The position numbers and the translations under genes were made by a program. From Deinococcus malanensis (GTDB lineage: Bacteria; Deinococcota; Deinococci; Deinococcales; Deinococcaceae), in assembly GCF_014647655.1 (NCBI RefSeq), contig NZ_BMPP01000005.1, forward strand, positions 62,001 to 126,000: DNA of 64,000 nucleotides, written 5' to 3'. Positions 49,429 to 59,576 of the stretch are shown here, in pieces; position 1 is the stretch's first letter; each line of letters begins with the position of its first letter. Below the pieces are notes generated by a model that searched no databases, had not been told where the DNA came from, and saw only the letters and a list, made by a program, of their open reading frames with translations.

Positions 49429-50736
49429 TCAACCGTTGTCGCGAAAGTGCAACAGCGTGTTGACCACCACGTCCAGGCCCACGCCTTCCTGCGCGCGGCG
49501 CTCCGGTGTCCAGCTGATGCCACGGCTGGCCTTGATCAGCACCACATCGCCGTCGCGGACCTCGGTCGTCAGGGCGCTGAGCAGGTCCGGCACCGTGGCG
49601 AAGGCGCGCTCGCCCAGCTCGGCGGCGTAAGGGCCCACACCGTAGGTCAGGTCGGCCCGCTTACGGGCGTACGCGCCGACCTGTGCATGCAGCTCCTGTT
49701 CGGTCGGTCCCAGTTCCAGCATGCGGCCCAGCACGCTGATTCGCCGTCCTGGCAGGGCATGAAGCGCGTCCAGGGCAGCCTGAACCGCCAGGGGAGAGGC
49801 GTTGTACGCGTCGTCGATCACCGTGTAGCGTCCCGGATGCACCCGGTAGCGTCCACCCGGAAGGCTGACCTGGGCCAGCCTCTCCGCCGCGTTGTCCAGC
49901 GGCATCCCGTTCAACTGCGCCAGAACCAGCCCCAGCACCGCTGCTTCTGCCTGAACCGGCGCAGCCAGCGGCAGCGCGATGTCCACGCCGCCAAAGGTAA
50001 AGCGTGCGCCTTCCGGCGTGACCTGCAGATTCTGGCCGGCATGATCGACGTTGCCAAAACCGTAGCTCTCCACGCCCGGATACTGGTCTGGCGGGTAGTA
50101 GGCCGCTGCCTGTGCACCGACCAGTCCGCGGACACCCTGCAGAATCACGCCCTTTTCCCGTGCGATGCCTTCAATGCTTCCCAGCTGCTCCAGGTGTGCC
50201 GGACCGATAGACGTGACCACGCCCACATCCGGCTGCACCAGCTCGACCAGTTCGGCCATTTCCCCGACGCGGTCGATGCCCATTTCCACCACCAGAGGCT
50301 GATCCGAAGCGCCGTACTCGATCAGGAAGCAGGCAATGGCCGGCATGGTGTTGTACACCGGCATGTAGTGGGCCTCCAGCGCAGCCGCCGCGTAGCTTTT
50401 GGCGGTGGTCTTGCCCGCGCTGCCCGTGATGCCCACCACCAGAGGATTCCGGGCCCGTTCCAGGCGGGCCCAAGCAAACAGCGCGTCTCTGGCCCCTGCT
50501 CCTTCCTGGCTGGGAACCCGCAGGGCACGTGGCACGTCCAGATCGGTCAGCACGAACGGGGCCCCGGCCGCCAGGGCCGCTTCCACAAAGGCGTTGCCAT
50601 GCATCCGCTCGCCGGGTAGGGCAACGAATGCCACGTCGGGAGAAGCTTCCCGCGAATCCCAGGTGAGGCGCCGGGCCGGTCGGGCCTCCGGGTGGGGGAC
50701 AGCAGCAAAGGGAAGCGTCGCGTGCGGGTCGAGCAT
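49429..50736 (-). CDS. murF: UDP-N-acetylmuramoyl-tripeptide--D-alanyl-D-alanine ligase
   Basis: 435 residues. Adds D-Ala-D-Ala (or its variant) to the peptidoglycan precursor in the cytoplasm. Mur ligase marks: ITGSAGKTTAKSY (P-loop, about 104-116), NTMPAIACFLIEYG, VVEMGIDRVGEMAEL and the YNASPLAVQAALDAL segment near 309. Deinococcus peptidoglycan has ornithine at position 3, which MurF accepts. TAGCCT lies 6 nt before the ATG. Confidence 0.93.
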   Translation of the reverse strand: MLDPHATLPFAAVPHPEARPARRLTWDSREASPDVAFVALPGERMHGNAFVEAALAAGAPFVLTDLDVPRALRVPSQEGAGARDALFAWARLERARNPLVVGITGSAGKTTAKSYAAAALEAHYMPVYNTMPAIACFLIEYGASDQPLVVEMGIDRVGEMAELVELVQPDVGVVTSIGPAHLEQLGSIEGIAREKGVILQGVRGLVGAQAAAYYPPDQYPGVESYGFGNVDHAGQNLQVTPEGARFTFGGVDIALPLAAPVQAEAAVLGLVLAQLNGMPLDNAAERLAQVSLPGGRYRVHPGRYTVIDDAYNASPLAVQAALDALHALPGRRISVLGRMLELGPTEQELHAQVGAYARKRADLTYGVGPYAAELGERAFATVPDLLSALTTEVRDGDVVLIKASRGISWTPERRAQEGVGLDVVVNTLLHFRDNG

Positions 50737-50742
50737 GACGGG

Positions 50743-50748
50743 AGGCTA
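50743..50748 (-). promoter_or_regulatory. -10 box (TAGCCT) of murF
   Basis: TANNNT hexamer 6 nt before the ATG at 50736. Confidence 0.6.
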
Positions 50749-50765
50749 GCAGAGGACCAAAAGAA

Positions 50766-50795
50766 GGGGGCCAAACGCCACCGGCGCCGGCCCCC
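50766..50795 (-). terminator. Terminator of the asp23-fakA operon
   Basis: GGGGGCC (50766-50772) with GGCCCCC (50789-50795), T-rich tail on the minus strand, 16 nt past the fakA stop. Confidence 0.7.
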
Positions 50796-50810
50796 GCAGC
50801 CTTCGAGGCT

Positions 50811-52407
<1,597 letters not shown>

Positions 52408-52415
<8 letters not shown>

Positions 52416-52740
52416 GCTGAACCCCCACCGCGTGGACACGCGTCGCGGCCAGTTCGATGCCGGCCTGACTGCGTACCACGTGCTCGACGCGGTCGGTGAT
52501 GTTGCGCGCCACCGTCGGAATGCTGACCCCGTAGGCCGCGACGATATAGAGGTCCGCCGTGAACCTCCCGTTGTCCTTGCCGATCACCACGCCGTCACTG
52601 GCGTTGGCGCGGCCCAGCACGCGCGAAAGCCCCTCTTTCAGGTTCGCCGGAGCCATACCGACCACGCCCGGAATCTCATGGGCCGTCAGGCCAATCAGGG
52701 AGGCCAGAGCTGCCTCTGTAATCTGTATAGAGCCACTCAC
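52408..52740 (-). CDS. Asp23/Gls24 family envelope-stress protein
   Basis: 110 residues from a GTG. IQITEAALASLIGLTAHEIPGVVGM at the N-terminus (quoted in part: ITEAALASLIGLTAHEIPGV) and ADLYIVAAYGVSIPTVARNI near 68 are the Asp23 family marks. These small proteins link to membrane stress and usually precede fakA. TATACT lies 10 nt before the start. Confidence 0.92.
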
Positions 52741-52750
52741 AATACCCCGG

Positions 52751-52756
52751 AGTATA
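52751..52756 (-). promoter_or_regulatory. -10 box (TATACT) of asp23-fakA
   Basis: TATACT 10 nt before the GTG at 52740, giving at most a very short leader. Confidence 0.5.
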
Positions 52757-52819
52757 GGTGACGGGTCTGCCGGTCTCCGGACAGCCGGTGCCCGGCGCCT
52801 TCATGCTTTACTGCAGACC

Positions 52820-54178
52820 ATGCAACTTCATGCTGGAACGGAGCTTCACGGCGACGTGGAGCACTCAGAACTGTCAGTGGTGTTTTCAGGCGAGGCGTTT
52901 TCCGAGCGTCTGACCCGGGGCCTGAAGCCCGGTGAGGTGCGGCTGGTCGCGCGGACGGCCCAGGGAGACGAAGCCCTGGCGCTGCCCCCGACGGACGCCA
53001 CGGAGGCGCGCGAACTGGGCGCTGCCATTGCCAAACTGGCCGGGGAGCTCAAGGCCACAGCCGTCCGGGTCGCGGCCACGGATCAGGCCCAGGCTCTGGC
53101 GAGCGCCGCGCTGGCGGCTGGCTGGCAGGACGCCCGCTTCAAGGGCGATGACGCGGAGAAGGCTCAAATCCCCACCCTTCAGATGACCGGCCTGAGTGCA
53201 GAGGCTCAGGCGGCGGTCGAGGCCCTGGGCGCGGGCCTCACCCTGACCCGGGAACTGGTCAGTGCGCCGGCCAACGTCATCAACCCGCAGACCCTGGCGC
53301 GTGAGGCCCGTCGCCTGGAAGCGTTCGGGCTCGACGTGGACGTCTGGGACGGTTCAGAAATAGAGGCGCGCGGCATGGGACTGCTGGCGGCCGTGGCAGC
53401 GGGCAGCGTGACCGGCCCCCGGCTGATCCGTGTGACCCTGCCGGCGCGTGGAGACGTGACCCGCGTCGTGGCACTGGTGGGCAAGGGCATCACCTTCGAC
53501 ACGGGCGGCTACTCCATCAAGACCACCCAGGGCATGTACGGCATGAAAAACGATATGGGCGGCGCCGCGGCGGTGCTGGGGGCCATGCGGGCCCTGGCCG
53601 GCCTGAAAGACCGCGTGCCTCAGGGCGTGGAGGTGCGCGCCTATGTGGCGGCGGCCGAGAACATGGTCGGCCCCCAGGCCATGCGCCCGGGCGACGTCTA
53701 CCGCGCGGCCAACGGCAAGACCGTGGAGATCGTGAGCACCGACGCAGAAGGCCGTCTGGTGCTGGGTGACGCGCTGGCCGTGGCCTGCGACGAGGGCGCC
53801 ACCGAACTGGTGGACGTGGCCACCCTGACCGGCGTGAAGATCAGTGCGCTGGGCAATGACATTGCCGCAGTGTTTGCCAGTGACCGCGACCTGGCCGACC
53901 GCCTGCGCGCCGCTGCGCAGGAGGCCGGCGAGCACATCTGGGAACTGCCCCTGCATGCGCCCTACCTGAAGTCCTACCAAAAAAACACCGTGGCCGACCT
54001 GAAAAACAGCGACTTGAACCCGGCCGGCGCGAGCATCAAGGCGGCGCTGTTTCTCTCGCAGTTCGTCACGCGGCCCTGGGCTCACCTGGACATCGCCGGA
54101 AACGCGGAAAAGGAAGGTGTGGCGACGGGCTGGGGCGTGGGTACCCTGGTCGAATATGTGCTGGGCCAGCCTCAGTAA
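52820..54178 (+). CDS. pepA: M17 leucyl aminopeptidase
   Basis: 452 residues from the ATG at 52820; TTTACT (one off TANNNT) is 7 nt upstream. Releases N-terminal amino acids using two metal ions. VGKGITFDTGGYSIK near 226-240 (metal ligands Lys and Asp), MKNDMGGAAAVLGA, and STDAEGRLVLGDALAVA near 308-324 (NTDAEGR with Asn replaced by Ser). The Asn-to-Ser change at the NTDAEGR motif is found in some family members. The longer ORF from 52559 overlaps asp23 and is not used. Confidence 0.93.
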   Translation: MQLHAGTELHGDVEHSELSVVFSGEAFSERLTRGLKPGEVRLVARTAQGDEALALPPTDATEARELGAAIAKLAGELKATAVRVAATDQAQALASAALAAGWQDARFKGDDAEKAQIPTLQMTGLSAEAQAAVEALGAGLTLTRELVSAPANVINPQTLAREARRLEAFGLDVDVWDGSEIEARGMGLLAAVAAGSVTGPRLIRVTLPARGDVTRVVALVGKGITFDTGGYSIKTTQGMYGMKNDMGGAAAVLGAMRALAGLKDRVPQGVEVRAYVAAAENMVGPQAMRPGDVYRAANGKTVEIVSTDAEGRLVLGDALAVACDEGATELVDVATLTGVKISALGNDIAAVFASDRDLADRLRAAAQEAGEHIWELPLHAPYLKSYQKNTVADLKNSDLNPAGASIKAALFLSQFVTRPWAHLDIAGNAEKEGVATGWGVGTLVEYVLGQPQ

Positions 54179-54196
54179 TTCACGGGTTCACGGCAG

Positions 54197-54229
54197 GGAG
54201 GGAGAGCGTGTGGTCAGCGCTCTCCCTCC
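54197..54229. terminator. Bidirectional terminator between pepA and the ParB/Srx-like gene
   Basis: 12-bp perfect stem (54197-54208, 54218-54229) between convergent genes. Confidence 0.8.
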
Positions 54230-54232
54230 TTC

Positions 54233-55153
54233 TTACATGGCTGGCTCCAACTGTCCGCGCAGCAGCATCCTGACCCGCTGACCCACCCGCTTGTAAACCG
54301 GCGGCGCGTGGCGCGCGCTGAAATCCATGGTGGCTTCCTCACTGCCCACGTCATGGCCGCCTTTCTGGCTCAGGAAGTAGCGGTGGTCCATGATCCACAG
54401 GTACAGGTCAGCCTCGGTGCGCCCGGGGAAACGCCGCATGACGTCGTGGGCTTCCAGGTTCTCGACCACCCGCAGGTACAGCCGCCGGTACCAGCTTTCC
54501 ACCGCTTCTTCCCAGGTGACCGGCGGCATTCCGGCGCGCTCTGGCTTGCGGTCCATGAAGTACTGGCGGGTGCGGATATGCTCCAGCAGCTTTTCGTAGC
54601 GGCCAGGAGTGGTAAAGCAGATCGACCGGTGGTGGGGAACAAGCTGCGGTAACCCCGTGTTTTTCAGAAACCGGGCGTACTCGCCCTTGATGATCAGGTC
54701 GCGCAGGGTGTCGTTCTGGTCGGGGGCGAAGGCCACGCTGAGTTCGATCACGTCCGCATCAATATATTTCTGTCCCTGCCGCCGCGCCACGCTGGTGCGG
54801 TGGTTGCCGTCCTTGACGAAGTACTTGTCGCCCACCTTGTAGACCTGAATGGGCGGGAGTTCCCGACCTTGAAGCTGCGCGGCCCGAACGCCGATCCAGC
54901 GCTCGTCGAGGTGAGGCTCCTTGGGCAGGTAATGCCGGTCGAACTCGCGGTAGCGGTCCACCGACCCGATGATGTCCTCGACCAGAATGGTCTGCACGCC
55001 CAGGGCGCGCTCGCTTTCCGGGCACAGGTGGCGTACCCAGTCGAAGGGAAGCAGTTCGTTGGGCTGGCGACGCACAAGGGCCAGCAGATCCCGCAGGTCA
55101 CTGAGGTGACGTGCGCGTTCAACTTCATGTCGGGCCTGATCGTGGACTTGCAT
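54233..55153 (-). CDS. ParB/sulfiredoxin-fold family protein
   Basis: 306 residues with AAGGAGA before the ATG. The central region IQVYKVGDKYFVKDGNHRTS (about 101-120) is a ParB/Srx nucleotidase-like motif with the GNHR box. N-terminal 60 residues are helical; the C-terminal half has many aromatic and Arg residues (SWYRRLYLRVVENLE). Homologues are annotated as transcriptional regulators or DUF4032-like; the function is not settled. It is not a chromosome-partition ParB: no HTH and no parA nearby. Confidence 0.75.
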   Translation of the reverse strand: MQVHDQARHEVERARHLSDLRDLLALVRRQPNELLPFDWVRHLCPESERALGVQTILVEDIIGSVDRYREFDRHYLPKEPHLDERWIGVRAAQLQGRELPPIQVYKVGDKYFVKDGNHRTSVARRQGQKYIDADVIELSVAFAPDQNDTLRDLIIKGEYARFLKNTGLPQLVPHHRSICFTTPGRYEKLLEHIRTRQYFMDRKPERAGMPPVTWEEAVESWYRRLYLRVVENLEAHDVMRRFPGRTEADLYLWIMDHRYFLSQKGGHDVGSEEATMDFSARHAPPVYKRVGQRVRMLLRGQLEPAM

Positions 55154-55370
55154 GTACGGACTCTCCTTGACGCCTCTGCAGGCGGAGAGCCGGGGTTTCG
55201 GCGACGGGGGATAGAGGACCCCGGCCTTCGTGTCTATCTTACACCATCAGGGCAGCAGGGTGACGGACACCTGTCCCCGGCGGCGGGCTCGCTGAGGGGA
55301 TCAGAAAGCTAAAGGCACGCTGGGCCGGCACATACCTTCTGGCGGGCGGTGCAGGTGTGTAGTGGAGGGT

Positions 55371-55967
55371 ATGCTTGGCAAATTCTTTAAAAAGCCCGAA
55401 AACGACATGGGCGGCCGGATTCCGCCCGGGCAGACCCTGACCACGCGTTTCCCGGTGCTGACCTATGGCCCGACGCAGCACTTCCCGGCGTCAGAAGCCC
55501 AGGTCCGGATCTTTGGGCTGGCCAGCGAACGCACCTTCAGCTGGGAGGACCTGCTGGCCCTGCCCCAGACGACCCTGACCTATGACATCCACTGCGTTAC
55601 CCACTGGAGCAAGCTGGACACGACCTGGACCGGCGTGCGTGTCACCGACCTGCTTGCTCTGCTGGACCTGCAGCCCGGGGCCAGCCATGTGATGGTCCAC
55701 AGCGCAGGAGGCTACACCACCAACCTGTCCCTAGAGGACTTTGCGCGGCCGGAAAACCTGCTGGCCCACACCTTCGACGGTCAGCCGCTGGAACCCGAGC
55801 ATGGCGGCCCTCTGAGGCTGGTGGTGCCGCACCTGTTTTTCTGGAAAAGTGCCAAGTGGCTTTCGGGGCTGGAATTCATGGACAGCGACCGTCCGGGTTT
55901 CTGGGAGCGCAACGGCTACCACATGCGCGGCGATCCCTTTCAGGAGCAGCGCTACGACGATGACTGA
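55371..55967 (+). CDS. Sulfite-oxidase-like molybdopterin oxidoreductase (YuiH type)
   Basis: 198 residues from the ATG at 55371. The molybdenum-binding Cys sits in DIHCVTHWSKLDTTW (about 78-80 for the Cys), followed by GVRVTDLL and VHSAGGYTTNLSLEDF. PHLFFWKSAKWLSGLEFM near 160 is the usual C-terminal stretch. No Tat or Sec signal, so it is a soluble cytoplasmic member; natural substrate unknown. It overlaps the DNA glycosylase gene by 8 nt. Confidence 0.88.
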   Translation: MLGKFFKKPENDMGGRIPPGQTLTTRFPVLTYGPTQHFPASEAQVRIFGLASERTFSWEDLLALPQTTLTYDIHCVTHWSKLDTTWTGVRVTDLLALLDLQPGASHVMVHSAGGYTTNLSLEDFARPENLLAHTFDGQPLEPEHGGPLRLVVPHLFFWKSAKWLSGLEFMDSDRPGFWERNGYHMRGDPFQEQRYDDD

Positions 55968-56517
55968 CCCGCTGTTCGAGGTGCCTGTCCCTGACCTGAC
56001 CGGCAGTGGCGAGTATCTGGTCCCGGACGTGTTGCAAGAAGGCCTGGCGCTGGTGCTGGTGGGTACCGCCCCCAGCCGCATCAGTGCCCGGGCGCAGGCC
56101 TACTACGCCAATCCTGAGAACAAGTTCTGGCGCACTCTGCACGAGGTAGGGCTGACGCCCCGGCAACTTGCACCTCAGGAATACAGGCTGCTCCCGACCT
56201 TCGGCATCGGGCTGACTGACGTGGCCAAGCGGCACAGTGGCGTGGACGCTGCGCTGCCCGGTGAGGCCTGGGCCCCCCATGAACTGCGTGCCAAGATCCG
56301 CCGTTACAGCCCGCAGCTCGTGGCCTTTACCAGCAAGCGTGGTGCGTCTGAAACGCTGGGAGTCCCGACGGGGAAGCTGCCCTACGGCCCCCAGGTCCAG
56401 CCACTGGAAGACGCCGAGGTCTGGGTGCTGCCCAGTACCAGTCCGCTGGGCCACAACCATTTTCAGCTCGCTCCGTGGCAGGCCCTGGGCCAGCGCTTTC
56501 ACGAGCTCCGGGGCTGA
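55960..56517 (+). CDS. mug: MUG/TDG-family DNA glycosylase
   Basis: 185 residues from the ATG at 55960, inside the end of the oxidoreductase gene. Removes uracil or mismatched bases from DNA. LVLVGTAPSRIS (about 28-39) occupies the place of the family's GINPG motif, FGIGLTDVAKR near 84-94 follows, and LPSTSPLGHN near 155-164 is the second (NPSGLN-like) motif. D. radiodurans has a MUG of this divergent kind. Coupled to a molybdoenzyme gene for no obvious reason. Confidence 0.85.
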   Translation: MTDPLFEVPVPDLTGSGEYLVPDVLQEGLALVLVGTAPSRISARAQAYYANPENKFWRTLHEVGLTPRQLAPQEYRLLPTFGIGLTDVAKRHSGVDAALPGEAWAPHELRAKIRRYSPQLVAFTSKRGASETLGVPTGKLPYGPQVQPLEDAEVWVLPSTSPLGHNHFQLAPWQALGQRFHELRG

Positions 56518-56565
56518 GTACCCCCGGCTGAAGTTCAGCCGGAAACGAACTTCATGCACGGGTCG

Positions 56566-56571
56566 TACCCT
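56566..56571 (+). promoter_or_regulatory. -10 box (TACCCT) of the membrane-protein gene
   Basis: TANNNT hexamer 7 nt before the ATG at 56579. Confidence 0.55.
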
Positions 56572-56578
56572 GGAGTGT

Positions 56579-57364
56579 ATGGCGCCGCGTGTTCGTGCTG
56601 GTTTCAAGGCGGCCCGCACCGGTTCCCGTATGGTGCGAGGCCTGCTCCGTTCCTCTGCCCCTGGGCTGCCCCGCCTGGCTCAGCCTGACCCCTGGCTGAG
56701 GCCACGCGGCCCGGCCTGGCACCTGGAACGCGGCCGGAACCTGAGCCGGCGTGCAGCGGGCCTGTTCGTTCTGGTGCTGATCAGCCTGCTGGGGGCCGGC
56801 GTCGTGGGACTGGCGGTGGTGCTGCTGGGTTTTGGGGTCCTGCAGGGCAACGACGTGGCGGGATGGTTGCTGGCCCTGACGCTGCTGCTGGGCCTGCTGG
56901 GCGCGCTATGGGCCACCCGACGCGCCAGGCAGCTGATCCGCACCGAACCCCAGGTCTCCGGTGGAGCCCCCATAGACCTGCCACAGGACGAGGCACAGCT
57001 GCTCTCGACCCTGCGCGCCCATCAGCGCGCGCTGCCTGCACCCGCTCGCGCGGCTTTCCAGACCACCGTGCTGGCCACCCGCGATGCGCTGCGGCTGACC
57101 GCTGAGGACACCACTTTGGAGCGCGACGTGTTCGACGCCCGGCAGGCGGCGCGCGAGGACCTGCCTGAACTGATGCGGGCCTACCAGTCGGCGCCCAGAG
57201 ACGAGCGCACCGACCGTGAACTGCTGGATCAGCTGCGCCTGATCGAGGGTCGCATGCAGAGGGTGGTTCAGGTGCGTGGTGAAGCTCAGGGACGGATATT
57301 GCGTGCCCACGGGCGGTACCTGCAGGACAAGTACGATCCTGACGCCCGCCGCGACGAGAAATAG
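56579..57364 (+). CDS. Two-helix membrane protein with a coiled C-terminal domain
   Basis: 261 residues from the ATG at 56579. A basic N-terminus (about 1-50) leads to two closely spaced membrane helices (about 60-85 and 92-112), then a hydrophilic helical domain rich in Arg, Glu and Gln (125-261), with repeated LxxLRAHQRALPAPARAA-type heptads. Both ends probably face the cytoplasm. Family not recognised. Single-gene unit. Confidence 0.75.
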   Translation: MAPRVRAGFKAARTGSRMVRGLLRSSAPGLPRLAQPDPWLRPRGPAWHLERGRNLSRRAAGLFVLVLISLLGAGVVGLAVVLLGFGVLQGNDVAGWLLALTLLLGLLGALWATRRARQLIRTEPQVSGGAPIDLPQDEAQLLSTLRAHQRALPAPARAAFQTTVLATRDALRLTAEDTTLERDVFDARQAAREDLPELMRAYQSAPRDERTDRELLDQLRLIEGRMQRVVQVRGEAQGRILRAHGRYLQDKYDPDARRDEK

Positions 57365-57780
57365 AGCAGCTCTCCAGATGACGCCAAGCTGAGGCTCTGC
57401 TCTCGGCAACTCCATTCTGCGCCCTGCTTGTCAAAATCTACTCGCCCCGCCCGGTCGAAACCCACCCTTTCGACAGATATTCTGGGGTGTGTAGACCAGG
57501 GGTGGGAATCGGACCTGGCGAAGTATCTTTTCGTACTGCGGCGCGACACAACGAGCAATGCGCAGTAGGAACGTCCGGAGCCTCTGTTGCTCCTCTTGTC
57601 GGCCTGGGACGTCCTAACCTGGAGCATCGGCCTGTCAGCCGATCGAATCCAGGCACCGACCAGCCATACATAAACGGGCCTGCATACAGACCCGTTTCGT
57701 ATTTCGAAAGGCATAGGAGGGGATGTTACATACCGACTATGCTTTTCACCGTCTTCTTCGGACAGGGCTCAGAGCCGTAC
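57365..57780. other. 416-bp intergenic region with several hairpins
   Basis: No gene seen between these convergent units. Hairpins: GTCGAAA/TTTCGAC (57454-57474), a two-part stem CCTGG..CCAGG enclosing ATCGGC/GCCGAT (about 57618-57652), and AAACGGG/CCCGTTT (57672-57697). The last may be a terminator; the middle one is unexplained. Confidence 0.5.
57672..57697. terminator. Possible terminator between convergent genes
   Basis: Seven-bp stem AAACGGG/CCCGTTT with 12-nt loop. Confidence 0.5.
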
Positions 57781-58944
57781 TTACCGGACGCCGCTACTGG
57801 TGGCCGTTTTTGGCTGGATCACAGTGTACTTGTCATTCTGCTTCTCGCTCGGAGCAACGATCAGTCCAGTCAGGCGCACCAGAAGAGCCTGTCCCTGACC
57901 GCTGGAAAGGTACGGCGTGAGTTTGCCCGGGTCCGTCACGTACCGCAGTTTCTCCCGTGAAGAAAACAGCTGGACTTGCCCTTTACCGTCCACCGGTGCT
58001 TCATCGATCAGGGCACTACCCCGCTCATCCCGGGAGAAGATGCCGACGACCGTGCCCTCAGGGGCATCTACCTGTACTGTATGGGTAAAGTAACGGGCGC
58101 TCGACGAATCCCTCCAGGCGCGAGCAGACAAGGTGACGCCCTTCCCCGTGATCTTCAGATCCCGGCCGATGTCGAGCATGACGTTCTGGTAGATCAGGGA
58201 ACCCGGAACACTTGAGCCGGGTGTGCCCAGCTTAAATTTCGTTTCTCCGACCTGCACGGTCGGGTTGGTCCAGCCAGTCAGGGTCACCGGCAGCCCGGTG
58301 CCAGAGAAATGGTACGGGAGTTCTTCGAGCCTGGCATAGCGGTCATTCCCGCGGACGGTATTCGCCTTGAGCTGGGCCGTGCCGGTCGCCCCTGGGAACT
58401 TCAGGAGCGTTTGCTTGCCCTCACGGCTCACCGTGACGCCCATGGGTTTGAGGGTCTGCTCAAGACTATTCAGGTCGAGGTACGTCATCGGTTTCGCGTT
58501 ACGGAACCGGTAGCAGTACACGTTGCCTTTCTGACTGACGATCTCAGTCATCGCATTGCTTTTCATGCCCTTGCTGGATACGGCGCAGCTGGGCGGCATG
58601 GGCAGATTGGCAATCGCGACCTGGGCATTCCCCTCCGCTAAGAGGCTGAGGCTCAGCGAAACCAGCACAGCGGTCAGGGCGGACAGGGCGGACATCTGGA
58701 TCAGTTTCGGCATCAGATACACCTGGTTCATTCCTGCGCTCAGGCGCCCCGGGGGGCCGAGTTCACTCAGAGCACGTGAGAGGGCTTCTTGTTGAGGAAC
58801 GCCGAAGACCATCAGGTGATCGGCACGTTCCAGGACGTGTTCTTCAAGTTCTGCATACACTTCTTCACGGCGCTTGCCCCATAGCCCCCGCGTGGCGCGG
58901 GCGAGGTAACGGCGGAGTTCTGGCGAGGAATCAGGCATGGACAT
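57781..58944 (-). CDS. HAAS-domain membrane protein, PadR target
   Basis: 387 residues. The N-terminal 75 residues are a HAAS/DUF1700-like helical domain (LRRYLARATRGLWGKRREEV and ERADHLMVFG..EALSRALSELGPP), which occurs next to PadR regulators; one membrane helix follows (about 85-105). The remaining 280 residues face outward and are beta-rich with two cysteines. The ATG overlaps the padR stop by one base (TGATG). Probably an envelope sensor or stress protein under PadR control; no enzymatic motif. Confidence 0.78.
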   Translation of the reverse strand: MSMPDSSPELRRYLARATRGLWGKRREEVYAELEEHVLERADHLMVFGVPQQEALSRALSELGPPGRLSAGMNQVYLMPKLIQMSALSALTAVLVSLSLSLLAEGNAQVAIANLPMPPSCAVSSKGMKSNAMTEIVSQKGNVYCYRFRNAKPMTYLDLNSLEQTLKPMGVTVSREGKQTLLKFPGATGTAQLKANTVRGNDRYARLEELPYHFSGTGLPVTLTGWTNPTVQVGETKFKLGTPGSSVPGSLIYQNVMLDIGRDLKITGKGVTLSARAWRDSSSARYFTHTVQVDAPEGTVVGIFSRDERGSALIDEAPVDGKGQVQLFSSREKLRYVTDPGKLTPYLSSGQGQALLVRLTGLIVAPSEKQNDKYTVIQPKTATSSGVR

Positions 58945-59261
58945 CAGGCCAGCCGGTCAAGGGCGCCCTTGAAGGCCTGCCACTCTGCCCGCTTGCGCTC
59001 CAGGGCTTCGCGGCCCCGCGCACTGAGCAGGTAATACTTGCGGGGTTTACCGTTGCGACCGACCTCACGCTCCTCGGTGGTCAGCAGGCCCTCGACGGTC
59101 AGGCGGTGCAGGGCCGGGTAGAGGCTGCCTTCCTTGAAGTCGAAATACCCGTCCGACCGGGCCTTGACTTCCTGAATGATGCGGAAGCCGTACAGAGCGT
59201 CGCGTTCAAGCACGCTGAGCAGAATCAGGTCGAGGTTGCCGCGGAGCTGGTCTGGGTTCAT
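58944..59261 (-). CDS. PadR-family transcriptional regulator
   Basis: 105 residues, the short PadR-s1 type. Winged helix with LILLSVLERDALYGFRIIQE near 12-31, EGSLYPALHRLTVEGLL near 44-60, wing GRNGKPRKYYLLSARGREAL near 68-87, and a C-terminal dimer helix. AGGAGAA precedes the ATG. It leads a two-gene unit with its HAAS partner and likely represses it. Confidence 0.92.
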   Translation of the reverse strand: MNPDQLRGNLDLILLSVLERDALYGFRIIQEVKARSDGYFDFKEGSLYPALHRLTVEGLLTTEEREVGRNGKPRKYYLLSARGREALERKRAEWQAFKGALDRLA

Positions 59262-59320
59262 GCGTTCTCCTGAGGTCGTCGGCGCCAGGCGTCCCGTGGC
59301 GTTGCCGACCTAACCAAGCT

Positions 59321-59340
59321 TAGTCTGTCTACATAGTCTG
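59321..59340. promoter_or_regulatory. Tandem 7-bp repeats upstream of padR, possible operator
   Basis: TAGTCTG at 59321-59327 and 59334-59340, separated by TCTACA, about 60-80 nt upstream of the padR start. Could be an operator or overlap the -10. Confidence 0.4.
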
Positions 59341-59564
59341 CCAGAGTAGTAGGGAATGCAAGGACAAATCGGTAAGAGGCGATCAGAAGGGTTCCGGGAG
59401 CATCCATTCTGGGTCACTCAGATCTCGGGCATACCCAGGCCTGTTCATTCCTTACCCCAGGAAAAGGCGTATAGACCGACTTTTAGTCGTTAACACGCGC
59501 TTGCGGTCCTGTGCATGAGCCGAGCCCTCAGGGACGCTCTGGGCAGCCCTGGGAACAGGAGACC

Positions 59565-59570
59565 TAGCAT
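59565..59570 (+). promoter_or_regulatory. -10 box (TAGCAT) of the alpha/beta hydrolase gene
   Basis: TANNNT hexamer 6 nt before the ATG at 59577. Confidence 0.55.
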
Positions 59571-59576
59571 CAGGGC

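Larger units (their letters stand above)
59262..59576. other. Divergent intergenic region, padR / hydrolase
   Basis: 315 bp with the padR promoter/operator region and, at its right end, the TAGCAT box of the hydrolase gene. No other gene or RNA seen. Confidence 0.5.

Noticed and set aside
57630..57665. tRNA-like 3' end (ATCGAAT loop and ACCGACCA)
   Set aside because: No T-stem, D arm or acceptor stem can be formed around it.
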